A stretch of 64,000 bases of DNA, from positions 2,309,146 through 2,373,145 of the forward strand of contig JAJEKV010000087.1 of the NCBI GenBank assembly GCA_021234155.1. Reading direction: 5' to 3'. The translations under genes were made by a program, and so were the position numbers. Shown one piece after another: positions 35,954-47,908 of the stretch (position 1 is its first letter; each line of letters opens with the position of its first letter). The DNA is from Isoetes taiwanensis (taxonomy: Eukaryota; Streptophyta; Lycopodiopsida; Isoetales; Isoetaceae). The notes beneath the pieces are model-generated. The model did no database searches, was not told where the DNA came from, and saw only the letters and a program-made list of their open reading frames with translations.

Positions 35954-37715
35954 GCATTAAAAGTATTAAGTTTATTGTTCATTGAGGTAATGGGAAAAAA
36001 AAATAGATTCAATTCATATTTTGCCTGCATGTGGGAACAACCTGATCCTCTACATCCCTCACCCATAATGACCATTCAAAAGAAAATTTGGTGCACCATG
36101 TGCAATATGCAAATCACCTAGAGACAAAACCAACTGTGTTATGTGAAAGAAGAGCGACACGCTTAATGACCTATTTTTCCTGCATAAAGATCCATCATTT
36201 GCGAAACAAAGATGCTGATTTTACAAACATCTTCGTAAATGTACCACTATTCATGACAGGCATTTGCTGGTTGCTTGCACTACAGATCAGGTTAGAGCAG
36301 AATTTGCTAGACTTCAGTCACAACTAATTATACAACCTTTCATATAAACAAAGCTACAGGGCTATTGGGCATGTTAGTTCTTGTAAAGTTGAAGGAAAGT
36401 GTCAAAATGAATATCAGTATTGCTGACTTTGACTGTAAGTCTCCTGGGGTCTCCTGACAGTCCACACCATAAACATAATCAACGAATTCCATTCTGCGGA
36501 AAATTTTCTTTCCCGGAAATAAGGAAAGAGACAATTCAATGTGCAAATTAATGCCATGTAGGACCTTTGTCACATTCTAAATAGAAAGAAAGATTTACCA
36601 GAAACAAAGGTTTACCACAGGAAAGGTTTACAGGTAGTAGACCTCACTAGACTATGTGTCGTAAACAGATTTAGCAAAAAATCAATCAAGCAATAGCATC
36701 ATACCGCCTCTGAGTAAAGTTGCATGCTTTATAAAGAGCATGTTACAGAAATTCAAAGCACAACTCAGAATCAATCCATGCTCGCTCTTCATTCCACCAG
36801 CTCCTGCGCCAACCGTTTTAAAGGGAAATAGACGAATGTCCCATAACCAGCAATGAGATAATAAGAGAAACATTACATAAATCTTTCCATGTTACGCATA
36901 TCCATTCTTATTTGGAGTAAAGTCTTATACCGGCACATGTCTACTTTGCAAGTTTTGGATCAACTTCCAACTCTGATAATACTGCAAATTGTTATGAAAC
37001 AGACAATATTAACATACAGTACAACTTGAGCGTTTCTAATAGACATCTTGAACATAATACATCACTTCATTCACCCAACCGTAAGCCTAACATGCCTGAA
37101 GATGAAATGCAATGCAAGACGATGATGCAAGCCAACCTTCAATTTTGAAGGGCTCTAGTCGATTCTGCATCTGTGGCAAATCCCATAATATTTCCCAGCA
37201 AGATCCTGCTGCCATATCCTGGCACACATCTCTAAGAAATTATTCTTCCACTAGAAGGAAGAAGGTGGACTCCACGGCCAAAATGCTTGCTCCAACCTGC
37301 CCAAGCACAACAGAAATAAAAAGAAAATATCAAAGAACAATACGAACCAAATGAAGTCATGGCTTTGACACAAGAGAGCATTTATAAATGGAGCATAGAA
37401 ACCTTTCAACATTAGAATACAACGACTGGAAATTCAGTCTCCAAGTATGATGGTAGATGTCACACAACCTACAAAAGAGGCGGATTTTGCAAATTTGCAG
37501 CTCACCCAGCATCTCATGCATATAGATAATTTAGTGGGTTCTATGCACATTGGATGTGTATAGATAGCAGAAAGGCATTGAACAACTATAAATTTAGACC
37601 ATAATAGCAAACATCAAGCAAAATCTAAGCAAACAATAGAGTTTTTTAAATTTACCAGATAGCTCTACAAACTGCATGATCCGGCGAAGGTAATAGGACC
37701 CTTCTCCAATAAATC
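35954..37715. other. No supported gene
   Basis: Scattered short frames only, such as minus 36340-36573 and 36682-36873. Some could be exons of decayed host genes, but no family match could be made. Confidence 0.4.
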
Positions 37716-38087
37716 CCAAATTGCATACCTAAAAATGAGCACAAGAGAAATTAGAATCACACTCAAATGTTTGCATGTTGTTCCAAAAAATCAGCAAGAT
37801 CGTCCAGGGCCATGGCTGTTCAAAATCCAGACATCCGGCATCTATATTGTTCTACCCCACAAAAAATAGACCAAGCAAACAAAGTTAGAGCTAAAAATAG
37901 AGTTTGTTGCAAGAAAGATTGTCACAAAAATCTATGAATCGAAGAAAGTTGAAATAATGTCAAAAGGGCTCCAATAGAGCTCTAGCTGCAAAGAAGACGG
38001 CAGAGCGGATATAGAGACCCTAGATGTCCCATTTGTTGCCATGTGCACATGCTCCATATATCAACCATCTAATGCATAATATCAAAT

Positions 38088-38176
38088 GCATCTTGTGAAT
38101 CGTAGAAACCTGTTGGTGCATTTGTAAGCACCTCTTCCATGTACTCTGTTACACTTATGGGACGATCGCCACCTCT
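38088..38176 (-). pseudogene. NDUFAF7: NDUFAF7/MidA-like exon, copy 1
   Basis: After a good splice acceptor (minus strand TTCTTTCAG, boundary at 38176) the frame reads RGGDRPISVTEYMEEVLTNA then PTGFYDSQDAF. This matches the start of the mitochondrial SAM-dependent arginine methyltransferase NDUFAF7, which assists complex I assembly: (R)GGPISVAEYMEEVLTNP..GFY...DVFG..GDFITSPE (family knowledge). The sequence loses similarity after DAFD, where GDFITSPE should follow. The remaining methyltransferase exons were not found. It is probably a relict exon. Confidence 0.55.
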
Positions 38177-38947
38177 CTGAAAGAACACAGGAATTCCTAA
38201 CTGTACATGAAGGTGGACTATTGCTACACTGCATAATTGATCACGTAACTCCCATATCAGCTCTTTATTTAGCCGAGGGAATATCAATATACACACGCGA
38301 TAGTTTAATCTCATTTTATACTATGTAAAAGAAGAGAAGCCAATATTCGATTCTGTCAATCATTAACTAGTCTACTGCAAATAAGAATTGCCAACATCTT
38401 ACCAGCAACATCTCAATTGCCTTCTCAAGACCCACGTGTCGTGGAAGACGTGAATGCCTATTTCATTTAAACCCCACATTGCATACCTCAAAATGAACAT
38501 AAGAGAAATTACAATCACACTCAAATGTTTGCATGCTGTTCCAAAAAATAGACCAAGCAGACAAAGTTAGAGCACAAGATTAATTCGACGCTATTATAAC
38601 AAAAGCTGTGTTTTACCTTAAGCAAGGATTCGAATTTTCCAAAAGCAAGCACTCTGGATAGGATGAATAAATTCAGCAAGATTGTCCAGGGCCATGGCTG
38701 TTCAAAATCCAGACATTCGACATCTATATTGTTCCACCCTACAAAAAATAGACCAAGCAAACAAAGTTAGAGCTAAAGATAAAGGTTGTTGCAAGAAAGA
38801 TCTGTAGAATTAAGTATGAATCTAAGAAAGGTTGAAATAATGTCAAAAGGGCTCCGATAGAGCTCTAGCTGCGAAGAAGACGGTAGAGCGGATATAGAGA
38901 CTCTAGATGTCCCATTTGTTGCCATGTGCACATGCTCCATATATCGC

Positions 38948-38991
38948 ACCTCCTCCATGTACGCTGTTACAGTTATAGGATCACCACCTCT
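38948..38991 (-). pseudogene. NDUFAF7/MidA-like exon, copy 2 (truncated)
   Basis: Duplicate of the 38.1-kb exon with an intact acceptor (TTTCTCAG) and the frame RGGDPITVTAYMEEV. It then jumps into the flanking sequence because about 75 bp are deleted. It is not functional. Confidence 0.55.
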
Positions 38992-39015
38992 CTGAGAAAC
39001 ATGGAACATAATGCT

Positions 39016-39393
39016 TCATTGACTTTCTTTATTATGAGTGTCATTGTGCCTGTATATTCTCCATAGAAAAAAAAGCAATATCAATGCAAGCTCCTGCCCA
39101 CCACCCAATGCGAGCACACATGGAAAAGCAGTAATTAGCTGTTTCCAGCACCTAATACAGATTTGTTGGTAACCCAGGAATGGATGCCTACGAATCATGT
39201 ATTGATGTTACTCACTTGGCAAGTATCTGGTCGCTGTGGATACTAAAAAATGAATTCAGCAGCAATTCCCTAAATCTCTTTCTTTGCAACTATATAAATA
39301 TGTGACTGTACCACATCCTCAAAAACCACCATAGACAATTCATATTCGCAGACAATTCAGATGCAATGATATGCTTAATTATGATGTTTGAAA
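39016..39393. other. Flank of the Ty3/gypsy LTR; no gene seen
   Basis: Short frames only. The presumed LTR start TGTTAGTCC lies at 39394. Confidence 0.4.
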
Positions 39394-39771
39394 TGTTAGT
39401 CCTGTACGTCTTGGTACAGGACTATTCATGCACACGACGGACCAGAGGTCAAGGCCAAGGATCCACAGTCAGGTCAGACGTCAAAGGCCCTGCAGAAGCC
39501 CAAGCCGCCAGCCAAGCAGCAGACCACGAAGGCCACGGGCATGAAGAGGTCGAGGACAGACAAGTGACGGGCCGTCACCACCACCGTCAGCGTCAGCGTG
39601 ACTTCAGGCACCTCAAGAGGCATCGCCAGTATTCCTGCAAATCAGGCCTCCTTCTAGGAGTCGGCACCGAGATCTGGCAGAGTATCTATGTTGGGCCAAA
39701 GGCCATTGTACTATATATATGAATAGAGCTAGCCTTCACGAGCTAGATGAGTTTTTGGTCTTATCTCACTC
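39394..39771 (+). repeat. Ty3/gypsy 5' LTR, left portion
   Basis: G/C-rich U3-like DNA followed by a TATA-like box and 'gagctagccttcacgagcta', a small inverted repeat. It ends at the ACTC target duplication (39768-39771). The rest of the LTR resumes at 50931. The start at TG is inferred because the partner LTR is not in the window. Confidence 0.6.
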
Positions 39772-40129
39772 AACAAGGTTGCATATTAAACGGGAGCAAA
39801 TCATTGAAACGGGAGCAAAAGGAATATTCCTCAAAGATTCCCTTTTTTTTTCAAAAAAAGAGCTAAAATGAGGTAAAATTTTTATTTTGATCATAAAATT
39901 GCATTTTGACCCCCCCAAAATCACTCAATTTTTTATGCAAAGAGAAAATTGACTATGTCAAAGTGACGCTTTACAGTTAGAATTTACCTGAAATGTGTTT
40001 CTAGAGAAAACCACTAATTTAAGTGTACGTCCTACACAATATTTTGTTAGCTTGGATTGTATTCCAGAAAAGGTACATTTAGGTTATAGTGAGCCATTTT
40101 TTAATGATATAATATTTCAAAGTACCAAA

Positions 40130-40570
40130 ATTGTATTCCGGAATATATTTTTGCCATTCGAGAATAACAAAAGTGTATTCCGGAATACACTTTTGCTTTT
40201 CTTAAAGTCAAAGTGTATTCAGAATACACTTTTGGTTTTCTTTCGAAATCTAAAAGGTATTCAGGAATACATTTTTGCTGTATAAGTTTTTGAGACTCAA
40301 CAGTGAGCGGAATATATTTCCTATTCTGGATAGCGACAGGGGAAAACCAAGCGACATCAACTAGGTTTTTTAGTATCTTCAATAAATTTCAATGACCTTG
40401 CGATTTTATTTTGTTTATTTTATGGGGATACAGGATTATGGTTCTAAATAATAAAAGGGATTGTTTTTGTTTCTTCTTGGAAGGCTAGGGATACTAGATC
40501 ATGGTAGCAAAGGAAAGTGGAAAAGTTATTCTGGAATACACTTTGTATTCCAGAATACATTTTTAGTTAC
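40130..40570 (+). repeat. Left subterminal array of GTATTCCRGAATAC palindromes
   Basis: At least five copies, for example AGTGTATTCCGGAATACACT at about 40168, related forms at 40131, 40210 and 40256, and a doubled pair at 40530-40565. Spacing is roughly 40-50 bp in the main cluster. Dyad-symmetric repeats near transposon ends are typical transposase-binding sites (inference). Confidence 0.8.
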
Positions 40571-42119
40571 AACGAGAGGGGGCTTAATTTTTTTTCGCCT
40601 CAACCGGGTTTGTCGAGGCGATCTACTACGGTTGTGGTCTACTTCGGCTTTGGCATGGTGAATCCGAAACCCGGCGGCTCTGGCAGCTACGTAAGCTTCG
40701 GGTTCTTAGATTTAGGGTTTTTCATGGCCAAAATAAACCCATGACCTTCCGGTGCCGCTCAGAGCACACGATTTCTCTTGTGTTTCAAGAATACTTGTGC
40801 TAGAAATAAACCGAATCAAACATGCAAAAACTCGAAACTCCTAAACGTCTTTATATTTGTATTAAAATCACGGTCTCTCGTAATTTTTTCTTGATGATCG
40901 GTTTACCGCCTTTGATGATCAATTTACACGGCTTCAATAGCTTCGGGACTTGGGGAGGAGACCCTCTCACGAGCAAAGCTGAAGTGATGATGATTCATCC
41001 GTAAAAGTTGAAGTGATGAAGACGATTCATCAGTAAACTCTTGGCGGACCATCCGTATCCTATGAAATTCAAAGGTAAGTTTTTCTTTGTGAAATTCGAG
41101 AGATAGTCGTAGCCAAAACCAAGGGCTAAGAATTTTGCTGCCCCGGAATGAATGTACGACTTGTATGTTGGTGCAATTGCAATTGCATTTATTGAAGAGG
41201 AGCTTGATCTTGCGAAATAGATGCAAAAATTTGCGTAATTTGCTCTCGGTTTAGGGAGTAGAATCGTCCCCTTGTGTCGAGGAACATAGATTGAGAATCA
41301 ACGTCATGCCGAGGTGGATAGGGCCGATTTTGATGCCAATAACTCACTTGTCATCTCACTTGTTGAAGATCTATGATAAAGTCCGGCCGAAACCGGCCGC
41401 TCGTTGAGTATTTTTTGAGGTAATCCGACTTTGTTGAGGAGGTTGTTTTAGAGGTAATTTAGGCTTTGTTGAGGCCGATAACATGTTTGTCTTAAAACCC
41501 TAAACTTGGTTTTATTGCTTGTGTCTTCCACCAAATGGTCTTGACCTCGAAATAGACCAAGAAATTAAATAAATAAAATACACATATTTGTGTACTTGCT
41601 ACCATGGTTTCTCATTTTGTATGCGCCATCTAAATAGTTAGGCAAATGTTGCACTCTTTGCCCAATCGTAACATGAATACTTTTAAGAAAGAAGACAATG
41701 CAAAATATGCATGCAATTTTACACATTGACAGATGGCATCCATGCCAAGCATTAAGAAAGCACAAGCCCAAAAGTAATTTTGTGAATAAGCCACTTTTTA
41801 AAAATCTGAGAGACGTAATAATAGTATTAGCTACTTATCGTTTTTCCAAGTGACACAAGTTTTCAACACCAATGTAAAGTTTAAAACCATACCATACCAT
41901 ATTGCACGTTCTCGTGCATTATATACCATACCATACCATGTTGTGCATCCTCATGCATTGTTTGTGTATCCATGTGCATAATTTGATAAAGAAAACTAAA
42001 TTGAGTCTCCCTCTAATTATAATATAAATCTAAGAAATGGATAGTCAGAAAAGATTATATTTAAATGCATCTCACCACTACGCAAGGGACATGCTATTTA
42101 TTGAGGACATGCTTGCCTA
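40571..42119. other. Interior of the 11-kb element without a recognised gene
   Basis: Short frames only. Around 40600-40740 the G/C-rich 'ggtttgtcgaggcgatctac' and 'cgaaacccggcggctctggc' give a short open frame without family match. At 41880-41965 'accataccataccat(a/g)ttg(c/t)(a/g)c(g/a)' occurs twice. Confidence 0.45.
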
Positions 42120-42159
42120 CACACTCACCCCGCGTTTTGGTCCACTGTTGAAAAGTATA

Positions 42160-42620
42160 GTTTTCGTAGGTCCACATGTCCATTATTCAGAGATTTCTAC
42201 ATGTAGATCTGTGGAGGTGTGGTTTTACTAACTAACGGTGTTGTTTTTTAAGTGGACAAGGAACGTCCACTGTTATTTTTTAAGGAGTTTGTGGTTTTGT
42301 TTTTAGGGCGTGTACTTTTTAAGGAGGTATGTTTTTGTTAAAAGAACGTGGTTTTTCTTTTGAGGTAGTGGTGTTTTTAAGGAGGTGTAGTTTTGGAGGT
42401 GTGGTTTATAAGTAAGTGTAGTTTTTTTTTAAAATTTTGTGGGTCTTTGTTTTTTAGGACGTGTGGTTTTTTAAGGAGGTATGTTTTTTGTTAAAGGAAC
42501 TATGGTTTTTTCTTTTGAGGTGGTGATGTTTCTAAGGAGGTGTGGTTTATAAGTAAGTGTGAGGAGGTTTTTTCTCAAGGATGTATGGTTCTCTAAAGGG
42601 GTGTGGTATTTTAAGGTTCT
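42160..42620 (+). repeat. T/G-rich GTGGTTTTTAAGGAGGTGT repeat
   Basis: Degenerate repeats such as 'gtggttttttaaggaggtat' and 'gtggtttataagtaagtgt'. It is the inverse counterpart of the ACCACAC/AACAAC repeat at 2.7-3.5 kb, sharing 'tctacatgt(a/g)g' and 'tgtggaggtg' words with it. Confidence 0.7.
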
Positions 42621-42875
42621 TTATAGCCAATTTTGTAAGCATCATTATACAATCATTGCACTGCTTCCATCCATATGACACCCCATAAAGTATTCATATA
42701 CGTTGTCATTACATGCCATGTGTAAAAATGCAATATCTCCCTCTACCCCTCATGCTTATAGAAAACTAGAATGCAAAGGCATTATGAAGATCCCAAAATT
42801 GAATTGAACTGAATTTAACTTTAACATCCATGGGGACCAACAAGTCTATCAGATCCAGTGAGTGAGTGAGTGAAT

Positions 42876-43053
<178 letters not shown>

Positions 43054-43109
43054 CTTTTTTATGCCTCAAATCCATTTTTTGAGCATATGCACATGATCTC
43101 AGGTCCCAA

Positions 43110-43990
43110 TCAGCTCAAACATGCCAAGGTGGCTCAAACATGCCACCAAGGTGGCTCAAACATGCCACAAAGGTGGCTCCAACATGCCAAGATGGCTCCA
43201 ACATGCCACGCGGGCTCTAGCATGCCATGCAGGCTCCAATATGCCAACGTGGCGCAAACATGCCACGTGGGCTCCACCATGCCACCTAGGCTCCAACATG
43301 CCAAGGTGGCTCACAACATGTCACCTAGGCTTAAATATGCCAAGTTGGCTCAAACATGCCACCTAGGCTCCAACATGCCAACGTAGCTCAAACATGCCAC
43401 CTAGGCTCAAACAAGCCAAAGTGGCTCAAACATGCCACGTGGGCTCCAACATGACACCTAGGCTCCAACATGCCAAGGTGGCTCAAACACGCCACCAAGG
43501 CTCCAACATGACAAGGTGGCTCAAACATGCCACATGGGCTTCAACATGCCACCTAGGCTCCAACATGCCAAGGTGGCTCAAACATGCCACGTGGGCTCCA
43601 ACATGCCAAGGTGGCTCTAACATGCCACCTAGGCTCAAACATGCCAGGGTGGCTCCAACATGCCACCTAGGCTCCAACATGACAAAATGGCTCAAACATG
43701 CCACCTAGGCTCCAACGTGCTCAAACATGCCACGCAGGCTCCAACATGCCACCTATGCTCCAACTTTCCAAGGTGGCTACGTGGGCTCCAACATGCCACC
43801 TAGGCTCCAACATTCCTAGGTGGCTCAAACATGCCACATAGGCTCAAACATGCCATGCAGGATCACTTAGACTCCAACATGCCAAGGTGGCTCCAACATG
43901 CCACCTAGGCTCCAACATGCCATCTAGGCTCCAACATGCCAAGGTGGCTCAGGCATGCCACCTAGGCTCAAGCATGCCACCTAGGCACCC
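43110..43990 (+). repeat. 38-bp minisatellite array (plus orientation)
   Basis: About 23 degenerate dimers of GCCAAGGTGGCTCAAACAT / GCCACCTAGGCTCCAACAT. Its right end joins 'aagtggtgacatggcatgcc', which also terminates the arrays at about 46.47 and 47.12 kb. All long open frames across it are repeat artefacts. Confidence 0.95.
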
Positions 43991-44139
43991 CAAGTGGTGA
44001 CATGGCATGCCAAGTAAGCAAGGTCAAGTTTTGACTAGGCCAAAAATGAAAAGATGTCCATCTTTAGTCTTTTCATTGGGTAATGTTGGCAAATTTTAGG
44101 TGACATGGCTAGATGATGGTGACATGGATATGATGACTG

Positions 44140-46115
44140 GGACTTTATGCAAGAAATATGATAACCTTTGAAATTTTTGTGGAGGAGTTTGGCAAGGGAT
44201 AGAATAGAGGGATCTTGGAGAACTTAAAGCGCTGACACCCTTCCCCAAATCAAATCAGGCCAGAACTTTGCGTAGCTTTCTCACCAGAGGGGAGAGGACA
44301 GACCCCAGGAGATGGACCTCAGAAAGGTTGTCGAGGCAGCCTTTCCTATCAGTGCTCCTCTGGGAGGGCAAATGCCAATTCCCCCCCTCCGGGAGCTCAA
44401 TTTTCCAATCCGTCTGTTGAAGCCATCATTCAAGTAACCTGCTTCGAGCAGGCTCAAAAAAATCCAAGATCCGTCCAGGAGAACTTATCAAACCACGAAG
44501 CGTCCTGCGTGTTGACCGCATAGAAAACCAAGTGTTTTGTCGTTCGGGCAGTACAAAGGCTCTGGAATGGAGATTCGACTTTGCCATGTCGTCCGGAATA
44601 GCGAAATTACCCCAGGGACCAAGTTACATGGTCATTTTTGGCAACGACCCTCTACATAGCGGTATTCCGCAGCCACCTCCTAGGCCAATTGACTACGGAC
44701 GTGTTGGACATGAGCTACTTTGGTGCTTCTTGGAGAAGGGGTGGTCTTCTGCCCACGAAACTTGGTCCCCAGGGTAAAGTCGACATTTTGAGTCCATTGG
44801 CGGTCGGTTCCACGGTTTTGGAGTGGGAGAGTTGCCCGTCCGGTGGCGGGAGCCGGAGAGCACCTTTGGGCGGCTTAACCTTCGGAAGGTTTTAAGGGTC
44901 CATCTTCTGGCATCAACACCCTCCCTCTACGTGATGACATTATGCAAGATCCTGGTCGAATCTGACTAGGATACGACCTCCGAAATGTAAACCCTGTGTG
45001 TTGCTAGGTTATTGAAAGGTTTGCATTACGGAGGTCGAGTTTTAGTCGGTTGCACTTGGGACATGGTCGAGAAGCTGCAGTTCAAAATGTGAAGCAATAG
45101 GAACTGAGGGAATGGGATTTGGATTTATCTTCCTCCCAGTGTGGCAATTAGAAATCAAGAGCACCTTTTGCAGTAGCAAAATTGTTTGGGATCATTCGGG
45201 ATGGCCAATAGATCCAAACTCTGATATTTCAGTTGCCATGGCTCCGCATGTGTGTTTAGCAAAGGTGCACCTAGCTATCCAAGAAAACGGCCACGTTTTG
45301 GCCTCCGAAACGTAAACCCTACAATAACCTAGCAACACACAGGGTTTACGTTTCGGAGGCCAAAACGTGGTCGTTTTCTTGGATAGCTAGGTACGCCTTT
45401 GCTAAACACACATGCGGAGCCATTGCAACTGAAATAACAGAGTTTGGATCAAACTCCAAACCCCATTCCATCAGTTCCTATTGCTTCATGTTTTCAATTG
45501 CAGCTTCTCAACCATGTTCCAAGTGCAACCGACTAAAACTCGACCCCCATAACGTAAACCCTTCAATAACCTAGCAACACACAGGGTTTACGTTTCGGAG
45601 GCTATATCCTAGTCAGATTCGACCAAAATCTTGCACAATGTCATCACGGAGAGGGAGGATGTTGGCCTTTTAAGATGGACCTTTAAAACCTTTAGGAGGC
45701 GGTTTGCCCCAAAGGTCCTCTCCCAAAGAACCCTGGCCACGGACGGGCAATTTTTCCACTCCGGAACTGTGAACTGACTCTGCCAATGGACTCAAAACGT
45801 TGACATTACCCTGGAGACCAAGTTTCGTGGGCAGAAGACTACCCCTTTTCCAAGAAGCACCAAAGTAGCTCATGTCCAACATGTTCGTAGTCAATTGGTC
45901 TAAGAGGTGGCTGCAGAATACTGCCATGTAGAGGGTTCGTGTTTTTTTCGTTGCAAAAAATGACCGTGTAACTTGGTCTCTAGGGTAATTTCGTCGTTCC
46001 GGATGGCATGGCGAAGTCGAATCTCCATTCCGGAGCCTTTGTACTGCCCGAACGACAAAATGGCTCTACCAAAAATTCCAAAGGTTATCATATTTCTTGC
46101 ATGAAGTCCTATCAT
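44140..46115. repeat. Large imperfect palindrome (inverted repeat) of satellite-like units
   Basis: Left arm 44530-45320 and right arm 45341-46066 are inverted copies. The centre has perfect 20-bp arms, GCCTCCGAAACGTAAACCCT (45301-45320) and its inverse (45341-45360), around a 20-bp loop. Outer sequences are also inverted: 'tatgcaagaaatatgataac' at 44150 against 'gttatcatatttcttgcatg' at 46084. The minisatellite lies outward of both. The left arm keeps about 300 bp (44220-44530) missing on the right. Confidence 0.9.
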
Positions 46116-46119
46116 CATG

Positions 46120-46485
46120 CCCACATGGCATGTTTGAGCCACCTTGGCATGTTGGAGCCTAGGTGGCATGTTGGAGCCTCCTTGGCATGTTTGAGCCTAG
46201 CTGGCATGTTCGTGCCTAGATGGCATCACCTTGGCATGTTGGAGCCTAGGTGGCATCACATGCCAAGGTGGCTCAAATATGCCACGTGGGCTACAACATG
46301 CCACCTAGGCTCCAATAACATGCCAAGGTGGCTCCAACATACCACCTAGGCTCAAACATGCCAAGGTGGCTCAAATATGCCACCTAGGCCCCAACATGCC
46401 AAGGTGGCTCAAACATGCCACGTGGGCTCCAACATGCCACTTAGGCTCCAACATGCCACCTAGGCTCAAACATGGCATGGTGACA
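46120..46485. repeat. Minisatellite array with an orientation switch
   Basis: Units read minus from about 46123 to 46257 and plus from about 46258 to 46485; the switch occurs at 'ggcatcacatgccaaggtgg'. The minus part completes the palindrome that starts in the 43-kb array. Confidence 0.9.
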
Positions 46486-46790
46486 TGGCATGCCAAGTAA
46501 ACAAGGCTAAGTTTTGACTAGGCTAAAAATGAAAAGATGTCATCTTTGGTCTTTTCATTGGGTGATGTTGGCAAATTTTGGGTGACATGGCTAGATGATG
46601 GTGACCTGGACATGATGACTTGGACTTTATGCAAGAAATATGATATCCTTTGGAATTTTTAGTAGAGGAGTTTGGCAAGGGATGGAATGGAGGGATCTTA
46701 CCGACACCCTTCCCCAAATCGAACTAGGCGGGACTTTGTGCGGCTTCCTCACCGAAGGGAGAGACTAGACCCAAGAGGCTAGACCCATTT
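46486..46790 (+). repeat. Repeat of the 43.99-44.33 kb segment
   Basis: Shares 'gccaagtaaacaaggctaag', 'gatgttggcaaattttgggt' and 'cttccccaaatcgaactagg' with 44.0-44.3 kb in the same orientation, with an internal deletion. It is the unit that normally follows the minisatellite in this family. Confidence 0.8.
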
Positions 46791-47029
46791 GTTGGCGTGG
46801 AATATTCGCTCCAATCTGGTGATCTTCACCTATTTTGAAGTAGAATCTTGATGACTTATTCGAAAGGGCAAAACTTTGAGCAGTTTGCAGCAGGCTTAAG
46901 GGCAATATTTTGAAGCAGTGCCGACGATTTCTTTCAAACAGGGCTTTTGAACAGTTTTGAAAAGGGCTTTTATTTCTTCCGAACAAGGCTCCAAAATCTG
47001 TTTCTTCCAAACAATTGAATCTTAACGGT

Positions 47030-47145
47030 TGCTGGGCTCCAACATGCCACCTAGGCTCCAACATGCCAGGGTGGCTCAGGCATGCCACCTAAGCTCAAGC
47101 ATGCCATCTAGGCACTCAAGTGGTGACATGGCATGCCAAGTAAGC
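47030..47145 (+). repeat. Short minisatellite remnant
   Basis: Three dimers, then the same terminal words 'aagtggtgacatggcatgcc'. It is preceded by an unrelated segment (46800-47025) with a doubled 'cgaacaaggct/ttcaaacagggct' motif. Confidence 0.85.
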
Positions 47146-47890
47146 CATCATCTCCACTGTTGGTCGATCAGGTTCTCGACCATCCGATCTAGAGCTCCAT
47201 TGAAGACACATACTATAGTTTTACAATATATATATAAGAGCTATAAATAATATACGATGTTCTTTTGCCCCAAAGTGAGAGATTTTTGGGCTTGAGTTGC
47301 CCCCATATTGCATATGGACATGGCATATGTTCAATGGCCTCTGATTTTCCTAGCACAAACTGATAAGCTTGAGTATACCATTACTTGCATTGCACTTTGG
47401 GCGGTATGGAAGCACATGTGGCTGTAGCACTAGGGGACCAGGAAATATCAACGGTCAAGATGAAAAACATCTTCAACCATGGTGTTGCCTCATGGCAATC
47501 TCACATGGCAGAAAATGGCGAAGAGATTATGATAAGTCCCTTGATAGACTAGGCTCATTTGAGGGTAGGCTCATTTTTTAAGTGTTCCCTCAAGGGTGGT
47601 GCAGGAGGATTTGCCCCTCCCCCCAAATGACGAGTAACTCTAAGTTGTGGCTAGTAGGGGGGTTGTGAGCCCTAGACGGGAGCAATAGCTCAAGCCCATT
47701 GGGGGCCTTTAAATTCTGTAACTCAATATTTAAATAATATATCTTTCTAGCCTTTAGAAACAAAAAAAGAATGGATTAATCCCATTTTGACACTGTTTTG
47801 GCGAATGAATAGCCTAAACTATTGACCATTGAAATATTATCTGCTATGTCTATATTATATTCATTATCTATTGATTGATGTGTCTGCTAT
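47146..47890. other. Interior DNA without a recognised gene
   Basis: A short frame at 47369-47581 matches no family. No repeat array is present. Confidence 0.4.
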
Positions 47891-47908
47891 TATAGCCGTC
47901 GGATAAAA

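Larger units (their letters stand above)
37720..39000. repeat. Tandem segmental duplication (~0.8 kb spacing)
   Basis: 37720-38175 is repeated at about 38480-39000 in the same orientation. Shared landmarks are 'ttgcatacctcaaaatgaac' (37723; 38483), 'gtccagggccatggctgttc' (37803; 38684) and the exon at 38.1/38.97 kb. Copy 2 has extra sequence at about 38560-38670 and lacks about 75 bp present in copy 1 (38060-38135). Confidence 0.85.

Noticed and set aside
39366-39722. 118-codon open frame as a gene
   Set aside because: It lies across the LTR and is Arg/Gln/His-rich because of composition; the LTR reading explains the sequence better.
43110-46485. CRISPR array
   Set aside because: Repeats are degenerate and contiguous with no unique spacers, no cas genes, and the context is a plant genome.
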